Position numbers and translations under genes: made by a program | Shown: one piece after another, positions 11,069-22,500 of the stretch | Layout: each line of letters starts with the position of its first letter | How positions within the stretch are numbered: position 1 is the stretch's first letter | Notes under the pieces: generated by a model | Database searches by the model: none | Told to the model about the DNA's origin: nothing | The model's input: only the letters and a program-made list of their open reading frames with translations | NCBI GenBank assembly: GCA_037951165.1 | Contig: JBBDHG010000031.1 | Span: 1,279,501 to 1,343,500, forward strand | Direction of reading: 5' to 3' | Origin: Lophius americanus | Lineage: Eukaryota > Chordata > Actinopteri > Lophiiformes > Lophiidae | DNA length: 64,000 bases

Positions 11069-13386
11069 GTTTTGGAAAAAAGCAACAAAGTCTAAAAATG
11101 ATGATAAATGTTTACGAGGCAACATCCGATAGAAAGCAGAAAGTTGTTTTGCATAGGTCTGAAAGCAGCAGTAAAACTCCTGTTCATAGCATAAAGGCAC
11201 AGGAGAGCCATTAGTCAAGCTATATTTCCAGGGGCGTGTCCAGAGGGGGGACTGTGGCATCACTAAGGATATTTTTGTTTAACTGCAATATTCAGTTTGA
11301 TATTACAAAATAAAAGTGAAGTCCAACAGATACATATGTTGTGTAATTAAAATAAACATTTAATTTTCCTAATTCTTGGTCCTTCAAAAGTCTATTGAAA
11401 AAAACACCCTCCCCTACTTAAGTGGGGGAGGGTTTTTCCTCATGGAGGGAGCAGTTTAGAAAAACAACATATTTGTTAATAAATGACTAATCTTTTAGTT
11501 ATTTGTATTACCATTTCTAATTATGTTCAAATGTTTGTGTAATCTGGTGGAAGATCCGTCATGGTGAGAGAGAAACTTGAATTTTTTATCTGACATCTTT
11601 TATCATTTTAGCATCATGTGTTTTGAGCCTATTTATCTTCAGAAAGAGGAGGAGGAGGAGAAACATCTCAAACCTGCACACAATACAAGATTTGAAATTG
11701 TTGTTTGACATCACAGTTTATGAGATAATATTAAGGTCAACGTGTTTGTGTCTCCCTCACGGTGAAGCAGATGTAAACAAAACGGATCAGCATGGTGCAA
11801 TAATTTACTGCAACAAATCTTTTAAGTGAGAAAACATGAAAGCTGAAGCCTGAACAAGTCTGAATCTAATTTGACCACAATTTCCAGTGAGAACAAGAGG
11901 TGTAATTCAGACATAGTGGAATACAGTTGTATGCTGGGCTAATGTTAGCCTCATGGCCAACAATGTTTACCCCTCTCAATGGCAACTGATGTTTGGCATT
12001 AAAAATTCTAACTTAAACATAGCAGTTATAGGAACGGAAATGATTCAGGACGAGCATTGCAGTTACATGATAATTATACGAACAATTCACCCAGTGTGGG
12101 ATTTATATTGCCAAAAATCCCAGGAAATACATAATTCTACATCACTTTTACAGCTTAGATATTTGTTTGCCGACATTGTTCAGGATACGAAGCTGCATCT
12201 TTACGCATCCACTCATGTGACCACTCGAAGGCCAATCAAAATTGCCGTAGTGACGACATCGCAATCACATCATCATATTACATTAAGCACACTCGTTGCT
12301 CAAACATGCACTTCTCACCAACGGTTGTGTAAAAATGATTGTGAGGTAATATTTTGACACATTATAGAGGAGCATTGTACTGATATGACATGAATCAGAA
12401 AGCAAATTAGACGCCTACCAAAAGTTTTCTCAATTAAAATCTTGACAACGCTGACGACCTGGAGATGTAAAACTGGATTCATAAACACGTCGTACTATCA
12501 TAAAATCTGGGTCGAACATTGGATTTGACTGAAGTTTCAGGTGGCATTCATCCGCCAATCATCACAAGAGGTGAATCGCTTTTATATTGGCCGGTAAAAT
12601 GTCACCCAATTATCAAAAAGCATGACTGCTTATCCTCTTAACTGTGGGACGGGTCATTAGTATTTGATTTCCAATGGAGAGGGTCTTTTATATCCATCTT
12701 TATGTATAAATATATAACATCTGGAGTTTCTTTTTTTTCACCAACTTTTTAAATGAAGAATACAAGCTATAATATGTTCCATTTACATTTTTGACCAACT
12801 ATTCATCTTTTTATTCTCAAATAAATATATTTTACTTCAATTTGGATAAAAAGTTTTGCTGTACAAATGTAATGAAAATAAAAAATAAAGTAACTAATTA
12901 TTCAAGGTTATGTTGGTCAATGGATTTTAGAATGGTAAACTTATATTGTAAGATTTTTCACTGGACCCCCACCACCAAAAAAAAGTCTGGATATGCACCC
13001 TGTTTGTTTTTTTACATTCAAAAACTTCATGCAAGTTAAAAAAGCAATCAAATGCTGACATATATTCGTTCAAACTTTCTCTTTATAGTTTCATATGACT
13101 GTATATAGCCACACAGCTGAATTGCTTGGCAGTGAGGTATACATAACCTCAGTAACATGTTAATAATGCACATATAGAGCTTATGAAATGCTAAATGTCT
13201 CCTTTAGGTATTGGATAAATGAAACATCTTTAAATTTTCTAATAAAATTATGTAATGTCTATGGATAAAGTTTTCGTTGAGTTTTCCTTATCAAAAGCAG
13301 GTTGCGCGGTATGCTGGACTTTTTTTTTTACATGCTTTTCTGTGTGTTATGCTTTAATTTGGTGTTTATTATATAATTGATCCTAT
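11069..13386. other. Intergenic AT-rich sequence, no gene supported
   Basis: The longest open frame (11953-12357, plus) has no recognisable domain, biased AT-rich codons and no conserved context. I see no transposon end, RNA gene or repeat array here. Confidence 0.4.
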
Positions 13387-14100
13387 GAGTAGGATTTAGT
13401 GGAATCTAGTGGAATCTAAAGGCAGAAATGGAATTTTCATTAAAAAAAAAAGTGCACTGAGGCCAATGATCGCCTCTTCTACGTTGTGCAGAACTATATT
13501 TGACTCCCTCTTTACATTTCCATAAGTATTAGAATTAGATGAACCGAGATCCTGTGTTTAACATGTGTCCGTTTGTTGGTTGTTTATTTCTTACCAGCAG
13601 AATTGTCTCCATCTCACTCGCAGTCCCATTTTCTGTCTCAATTAAAAACCTGCACACTTGCAGATATGTGGAAGAGTTAATCGCTTAAATGCTTCATTCA
13701 CTGCAAACCTAACGTGATTACATACAAAATCAATATAAAGCCGCAAGAGTCTTGTTGTAAATTAATGCTGGGTGATGCAATTGTTGTAAATTCAGGCGAC
13801 TCACTTCATTTTTGACGCCGTGATGCGAAAGCTTTTCCGCTTGAAATTTCTACCATTATCACAAATCTGGACGATCAGTAAAGCTTTCATGCGGAAGTGG
13901 AGGAAGCTTTAGGAGCTGTCTGTGTCCACAACCAGATAATGTTGTGGTCTCAGATACTGTTATGATCGTTATTCAGACAGATCTGTGGCTTTGCAACAAA
14001 TACAAAGCAGCTGTTGTGTTTACTTTGGTCTTATTATCTGAGGTTTGAGACAATAGATATTTTTGCTGGTTTCTAAGTTTCATTAAATCCTACAAACTGG
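13387..14100. mobile_element. MITE of the GTAGGATTTAGTG family, copy 2
   Basis: GTAGGATTTAGTGG near 13390 is mirrored by AAATCCTACAAACTGGACC near 14083-14101, whose reverse complement contains TTGTAGGATTTAATG. AGGCAGAAATGGAATT at about 13420 is also typical of this teleost element. It lies just downstream of the anxa11 stop codon on the gene's transcribed strand, so it may form part of the anxa11 3' UTR. Confidence 0.55.
13583..13588 (-). promoter_or_regulatory. anxa11: Candidate anxa11 polyadenylation signal
   Basis: AATAAA on the minus strand, about 815 bases beyond the anxa11 stop codon. A second candidate is at 13365-13370. Both lie in or beside a MITE. Which is used, if either, cannot be decided from sequence. 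Confidence 0.3.
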
Positions 14101-14403
14101 ACCGTGCGGTTTGAAATCTCCATACAATAACTTTTTACTAAATATGTGATCAACCTAGTAACTACAAATCTATCCTTGACAAAAGAGACTCAAATTAATA
14201 TAAATGTACTATTTTGGCAATAACCTACTACAATCTGGTATCAAAACATGAACTTGTAACTGAAGAAAACAAGACATTTATAATGATTGTTGTTATAGGA
14301 AACTAATTTTCTCTACATGCGTTAGAAGTGATATAAGGTTCTATAACATGTTTCCTCCAGGACATGTAGTCTGTCCTGGTGAAGGGGTCATCCTCCTCTC
14401 CGT

Positions 14404-14463
14404 TTAGTCGTTACCTCCACACAGCTTCAACAGCAACTTCTTGTAATCGCCGGAGGTGTCCCC
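14404..14463 (-). CDS. anxa11: anxa11 coding exon 14 (last)
   Basis: Residues 499-517 and the TAA stop (14406-14404). It encodes the end of annexin repeat 4, GDTSGDYKKLLLKLCGGND, nearly identical to the human C-terminus. The acceptor is TCTCTCAG. Confidence 0.93.
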   Translation of the reverse strand, partial: GDTSGDYKKLLLKLCGGND

Positions 14464-16486
14464 CTGAGAGACAAAGCAGCACTGAAACAAACCTGCGTAC
14501 AGATCATATGGCAATCACTATGTAGACAGAGGGACTTACTGAGATGTGGGTGTACAGTGATTTTCCAAAAGTCTTCACATACGCCTGTCTGATGTCCAAC
14601 ATGTCGCACTCAGAGCGGGAGACCATGATCCGGATGAGGGTTGTGTCCTTTGTCCCGGCTCCCTGTCAGGATATTAAATGTGAGTTTGCAGTGATAATTT
14701 AACCTTCTTACTCCTTGCGTACTTCTTATTACCGTTACTCCTAGACCGTTTTGAGTCGAGCAATCCAGAAAATTCAGAAACTACTAATTGCAGAGAAATA
14801 GAGCTTTACGGTGGCCCCCAGACAAGATTCACCAGTGTTTCACACCTTGGTAACATGAGCTTCTCAGTACCGTAACTCCTGAACGGTTTCAAAAATTCAA
14901 GCGGTTTCTGAAAGTAGAGAGCGAGAGCTTTTCGACGATGTAAGGCATGATACACTAGACAGTAGGGTAAGGACACGCTGAGCGAGGGAAAATCGACCTG
15001 CAGCTTTGAGCTGAGTGAATGGGAGCGAAAAGGGGAAACTGCTGCAGGACACACCACACCAGATAAAAAACACCTGGAAATTTCTTACAAAAACAGGTAT
15101 AAAAAAGAGATTAAAAAGCCTGGACTGACAATTATTTTTGTAAATAAGTGAAATAGTTCAAAGTTCAAATTGTTTATGTGTAATTGTTTGTCCATGTCAT
15201 TTGAGAGTTCTTATCCTGTTATAAACTTGAAAAATCCAAATGAATGAAAAGTACAAAAAGTACTTGCAGCTCTGCGTTGACCATTAATCGTTCTGCGCGA
15301 AAAATGTCTCTAGAAACAGTTTAACCAATGTTTACTTAACATCTTAAAATGCGTAATCTGAAATGCATTCCGGCTTCACAGTGACTGTTATAATGTAGAA
15401 TTACTTGGTTATCTCTCTTTTTCCTCAGATAAATGTGAACACCTCCGTAGGTTTGTTACCATGTAGAATGTGATGATAAACAATAGTTTATTTTAATACC
15501 TGCATGGCATTGTGGAGCCGTTCAGCAAAGTAGACAGGAGTGTTCTTGATGCACTTCACTAGAAGAAACCAGCAGGTAGGAATAGATTAACTTTAAATAC
15601 AGCAGACAGCATGAGACAACAACCTACACACAGATTTAATAAACTAAAATAATATAAAGACTACCACAATATAAAAACGGCAACTGTTGTTGTTGTTGTT
15701 GCCTCTGCCACAGGGTTGTGTACAGCAGTTTTAAATTTGCTTAAAATCATTTTGCATCACTCCATTTGCCATATCTATTTTAAAAGAAATTCCCTTATGG
15801 TTTCCCGTAATTGGTTTGCAAATTCTTTCACTATGGCCAATTTTAAATTACTTAATGAAAAATAATTATTGTTTCTATAAGAAAATTAATTCTGCGATAC
15901 CCTGTGTTAAAGTTTGTTTGTTGGGTGATTACATATAAACTAATTTCCATAAAACATGTCCAGTCCATGGCAGAGGCCAGGGTTCCAAAACTTTCCACAA
16001 AATTGTTAAAAAATAATCAACATTTTTCTTAATTTCGCTAAAACTACAGAGGTGATTTCCATGAAACCTAATCATTGAGGGTGAGTTATGGCTAACACTA
16101 GCTGAACAGACCGTATGAGTTTATAGCAGTGGTGGAGGTATTGAAGGTCACGGTCAAACAATCATGGGACATTTGCTTTTAAAGCTGCCTTGGTAGAGGT
16201 TTGCATTCTGTATGTTGTCGAGTTGAGGAATGACATTAACCATTTCAAACAGTATATGTTATATACACAGATCATATGTTTTGGCCAACTTTTATATTCA
16301 ATTTGAAGTGTTTACTTACTATGAGATAAATCGACTCATGAGGTTTAATGCCAGTTCTAATGTCAGGGAGTAATGTCTTAAGCAACAAGTTGAACCAAGG
16401 CTTTAATAGGTTCTCCTGGTTTCTACTTTTTTTAGGAACATTGTAATTTAAGTTCAAAACGTTTTAAGGTTATATTATATATTGTG

Positions 16487-16541
<55 letters not shown>

Positions 16542-19500
16542 TATATAAAACTATATAAACTTTCTCATCCCCTGAGCAGCTCTGGATCATATTCACTCAC
16601 TGGTCTGCTTCGATACTGACATACTTGTCATTTGTCCTGGGTGGACCTTCTTTAGATAAGTCGCCCTCCTCGTTAACCCTCCTGGCTTCCTCTTTCCCTT
16701 CTCAAACTCCAACTTGCTGCACAATCCTCCTCACCACCTCTCACGTGAAATTGATTTCATTAATTTATTGACATTTCAATTGAGTTATGTTTAGGATTAT
16801 CCTAATTTAAATATGGTTATTAAAAAAATAATAATAATAATTGTATAAAGAAGAAATCATGTGTTGAGTTTTTCCTAGTTGTCATGATATATATTTTGTA
16901 GTGTGACTTAATAATTATTCTGGCTATTATCTATTATTTTCCCTTGATATATAAATGATTTGATAGACAGGTAAGTTATTTATCGATTTCATTTCATTTC
17001 ATTTCACAGAACCAACAGAATGATGAGTGCCTCTAATTTAATTTCACACTTTTCCTTTTTTAAATGACACATTGAGAAAGTTGTGTAGCTTAAACTCTGT
17101 CATAATTGATAATTGATAGTTTACCTTGTATCAATTAACATTTAATAATTTAGGTCAAACAGCAGCTTGTTGCACCCGTAGGTATTTTTTCGGTTAAAAC
17201 AGGGAAATAAATGACTTAAACATAAAATTAAAAAATCCATAAAAAAAAATATACAAAAAGAACGTACCCACGGCCACCATGCCAGACTCCAAATTCCCAG
17301 ACATTTCCCGGCAGATACTCTTCTCAATGTTTCGGCCACACATGTTCTGGTATTCCTGGAAAACTAATAAAGAAAAAAGGGAAATAACAGTGAAAAAAAA
17401 TTGTTGAAAGCATACCCCTATCAACCAAAACAGCTGTGTGATGTTACTGTGTGTTCTTCAATCTTTCCATTTTCCTATGCTTATCCTGAGCCAGGCTGTG
17501 GTAGCAGCAGGCTAACCAGACGTCCTTCTCCCAACCAGGGTGTCCTCCCAGTAGGTCATGCATGTAAAATCACACAAGGGAGGCTTCCTGCAGAAATCCT
17601 AATCAGATACCCGAACCACCTTAACTAGCTCCTTTTGAGGAAGGAGAACTCCAAGCCTTCCTCCGGATGTTTGAGATCATCACCTTATCTCCGAGGCTGA
17701 GCCCAGCCAGCCAACAACTGAAGCTCATTTCAGCTGTTTGTACCCTTGACCTCATTCTTTCGCCACTACCCAGAGCTCATGACCATAGGTGATGATTGGA
17801 ACGTAGATGGACTGCTTTAATTGAGAGCTTTGCCTTACAAGTCAGCGTTCTTCACCACAACGGACCGACACAACACCCACGACACAGCTGATGCTGCATT
17901 GAACTTCCACTAGCGATCGCACGGTCCATTTTCCCATCAGTCGAGCAAAAGACACCAAGACACTTAAACTGTTCCGCATGTGACAGCAACTCACCCCCAG
18001 CCCGATAGGGAAAGTCCACCATTCTCAGGTAGAGAACCACGGCCTCAGATTTGGAGTGACTCTCATACCAGCCCCTTCACACTCAGCTGCATACCGCCCC
18101 AGTGCTGAAGGTCTCAGACTGATGAAAGTCCACAGAACCAAATCGTCTGCAAACTGGGTGTCTGTGTAGATTTTGGATTGAAGCCAAAACTTCAATCCAT
18201 TTTCTTTGGATTCTACCCACATGGACTGTCTGCAAACACCAGAGCTGCAATTCTATGCTACCCAAACCGGAAACAATCCTCACCCAGACTTGGCCTTGAG
18301 ACTCTGTCCATGAATATCAAGAACAGAATGAGAGATGAACGACAGCCTTGATTTAGTTCAACATTCACCGAAAACGTGTCCTAATCTCTGCGGAGGATAC
18401 AGACAACTCACATTTCGGTTATACAGAGAACAGGCGATCCGTAGCAAAGGCTACGGTACCACATAATCCCACAATACCGCCCATAGCACTACCTGTGGGA
18501 CGCAGGTAGTGACTAGAGAAGGCCTCTAGACCGGATGGGTAAAAAAGGATCCGGCAAGCAAACCTTCAAGAGTAAGAAGATGGTCCCCTGTTCCACGACA
18601 GAATCTGTATTATTTTTTTTGAAATCAAGGTTTAACAATTGGTTGGAACATCCTTTCCAGAACCCTAGAGTAAACTTTCCGAAGAAGGCTCAGGGACTCA
18701 CGTATATTTGTAACACACCTTCCAGTCCCAGTTTAAAAAAAAGAGGGACCACCACCCCAGCGTGCCTCTCTACGGGTACATGCCACCTTCCACCACGCAA
18801 CATTGAATAGGCGTGTCATCCATGAAAGCCCAAAAATGTCAATATCTTTCAGGATCTTAGCGATCTCATCAACCCCTGATGTACCCTGCCACTGGGTAGC
18901 TTTTTGACTACCGAAGCGACATCTGCCAGGGAAATGGTTGTTCCTCCCTCTGAGTCTTCTGACCCTGCTTTCACCATGAAGGATACGTAATCCAGGTTCA
19001 GTAGCTCCTCAAAGCGTTCCTTCCACAGTCCAACAATATCCGCAATACGGTTCAGCGGGTTTCTGCTCAGGCTGTACATAGTCTGGGCCAAGCCCTTCTT
19101 TCCCTTCCTGAGTCCTTGGACGGTTTTTCTAGCAATTCTTTGGGGCTGACCTAAAGTCCTTCTCCATGCCCCTCTGACCTCCTTCCATACCCAGGTTATT
19201 GCTTCAGTAACTGCCGAAATCTCCCCAAAACTTTATGTTCCGACACCTTTTAATGAGAACCATCATTCATGTTTTCAGCAACCTGTGCTACATTAGCTCT
19301 GGATCAATACAATGAGGAAGAAAACAATCTTGCTTCATTTACGAACCTGCTCGGAGGTGAGGCTTGCTGCGAGCACACAGGATGGCATTAAACTGAGACT
19401 CGTCCGTTCCAACTTTGTTTTCCCCAGCTGCATACAGTTTCTGTTGTCCACACAAACACACACAAATTCAAAGAAAGAAGATGATCAAGTTTGCTGTTTA

Positions 19501-22500
19501 CTTTTCCTGAAGGTCTCAACACAAAACCAACACTAGAGCAGTACCTGAGCGTCCTGTTTGGCCAGGGAGATGTCAACTGTCTCCCTTTCATCACGATTTC
19601 CCTGCATCAGCGTAAAACATGTTGAGTACATTAGAAAGTTAACATTATTTGCTGCCCACTATGAATCAGCTGTAAAATGTACAGCGGCTACCTGGCAGAG
19701 AGAGACCAGGAGTCTGCGGAAGTGACCAGACGTATCGCTGCTGATAGCGTCCTCCAGGCTCTTCCCATAATCTGTTAGAAGGAAAAGACATTCATTCAAA
19801 CAGGCATGCACATTTGCTCTCCCTTCACATGCATGCAATAATATAAATAATGGCAGAGGTTAAGCAATTTTTCTTAGTTACATTCCTTCCGTAGAAGGTG
19901 TGAAACACTTTCTTCCTTCCTTTCATCTCAAGACCTTGACAAGGTCACAAATGCTTTTATCACTTATAGGCTGGAATAGTGAAACTCGTATGTTGGAATG
20001 GGCCAATCAATCATAACCATTCCGCAGCTGGTCCAAAACAACTGAGGCCAGGTCATTGCTAAAACTTTGGAACTCACTTGTGGAAGTCACACCAGTGTTA
20101 AGGTCTAGAACTCTTTCAAATCATCCTTTTTTTGTTCAATATTTATTACTACCCATGTCGACTAATTTCTCACACTTATCGTCAAAATCTTTCAGATGGT
20201 TTTAATTTTTTCTTAAAATGTTCTCTTGTTTTCATTCCTTAACTGTGGCTTAAAACTATTTTAATATGTAATTCAATGCAACTTTGTGTCATCTTTAATG
20301 AACCAATCCACAATAGAGACACAAACTAAATGGGCACAGAGTACACAGAGCACATTGCTCCGCACCTCTAATGGTCCCCTATCTTAACCTCTAATTCAAA
20401 TTCATGTTATTAGCTTATGCAGTATCCTAAATGTGATTTGGAAGAGACTGAAAAAAGATTTCAATATTTAAGTGAAAAAAATTGAGTAAAGACAGTTTCC
20501 AGGTAATCAGTCATGTAGTATAGTTTATCTTAGAATGTTCGATAAAAAGTCTAAATAAAAGACACATATTTTTTGTTGGTATATGGCTAAACTTTCTACC
20601 AAGTTTACTAAAAAAACAACAACCGGTGACCATGAGTGAAAACTGATGCTTTTAAATAGCTTTTTCAAGTTCCGTCTGGTATTACTTTATTCGTCCAAAC
20701 AGTTCTTTACAAATTAATTGGAGACATAATGGGGTGTCTGAGTAGTTTTGCCTCTGAGACGAAAGCAGAGATAGCATAGACATCTGTGTATATGCGAGAC
20801 GGAAAGGTTGGCCAGGTTTGTTACATTTTGACAACAAATATAACAACCTAAAAATGAAAGACAGCTTGTAGCATGAGCAGCTAAAAGCTTTTAGCAGCTG
20901 GTAGAAGTTGGTACCTAGTAGCAGTTATTAGCTAGAAGCAGTTCGCACCTTATAGCAAAGTAAACTAAGTTACTAATGTTAAAAAGCTCATTCAGAAATG
21001 CAAACATAGCATTAAATAAAAACAGGTAGCATATAATCGAGGTAGCATATCACCAACATATCTAAGACCTATCTGATCATTTCAAAGTCCTCATACATAA
21101 AACCAACAGATATGTTTTTCTTTTAGATAAGATCTTTATTTTTTTCACTATACAGAGTACAACGAAATTACGATTGTCAGATGGACGGTCAGAACTGAGC
21201 CGCTGCGACTGAGCCTGTGAGGCAGTGCCGCCGGACAGGATATAATGTGCTCATATTTTTACATTAATCTAAGCAATGTCACTTCAATGACTCACCTGCT
21301 TTGTAGACTCTGGTGATTTCACAAATCTCTGCATTGGAGCGCGATGAGAGGATCTCAATCAGACAGGCTTCATCAGTTCCTGCTCCCTAAAAACACATAA
21401 ATGCTCTTTTAAAACGGTCAAAGGCTTCATATGCTAAAACACAGTCATAAATAATGACTCCAGATACACCATGTCCACCCTTCAGTTGCTCTTATTTTCC
21501 TATTCACATGATGAGTCGCAGAATGTGGTTTTGACGACAAACTAAAACCAAATAATCTCGAGAGATGACGATTTTAGCTTGCAACCTTTATGGCGTCCCG
21601 GAGTTCAGACGCGTCCAACTTGGCGGGGGTCATCATCATAGCGAGGACAAGCTTCTCAAAGTTTCCAGTGAGCTCCGACTTTAGATCATGGCTTAGATCC
21701 TATGCAGAATGACAGTCAGTGTGGATGAGTAACAGACTGAATTCATAATACACACACAACAAATCTGTGAGAAAACATACCTTCCCATATGTTGTCTTAT
21801 AGGCTGCAACCATCGGAACCCTCTGCTTGTTGGTACGACTTCCCAGAAGTTCAATAATGGCATTCTCGTCAGTGCCTGGTCAGAATATTTAAGATGTTAT
21901 AAATGCCATGCTTCTGATGCGTTTAGCATATTCAAGATTTAGACCAAATACTGACCAAAACCCTTCATAGCTTTTCGAAGAACTTCAACATCCCTTAATG
22001 GGTCAGCACCAGGATAGTCCTTAACAGAACCTCTGTAACCTTTCTAAAATAAAATAAACAAAAACATTCCAATGATTAAGTAAAGATGATCCGACATCTG
22101 AAAATCAGAACATTTGATTACAAGTTGACAGCACTGAGTCTGTGATGCATCTCCATGTGACAGACCGTTTGTGGTCACATGGTCATGACTGACAAATGGA
22201 CACAATGTTTTTACACAAAGTAAAAAATAACTCTATGAAAAAGATTTGAATTTAAAAGGAGGCAAGAATAATTCTAAGTATATTATGTTTCTTCAGACTC
22301 ATAGCACTAGATCATATCAATCAGGCTATTTCTTATTTTCAACAGGTTAATAAAGCCTATATGGTTCATTTGTTTGTTAAATTTAACCATGTTTTATTTT
22401 TCATAAATTTGATGGAAAAGCTGAAATCTGTTAGGGCAAGCACTTTTAATATTTATTAGCCAAGTTTGTTTCTTCCCATTCTTACTTATTGTTATTAAAT

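Noticed and set aside
11953..12357. 134-residue plus-strand open frame
   Set aside because: No recognised domain, no splice or promoter context, composition like the surrounding AT-rich DNA; chance is the simplest explanation.
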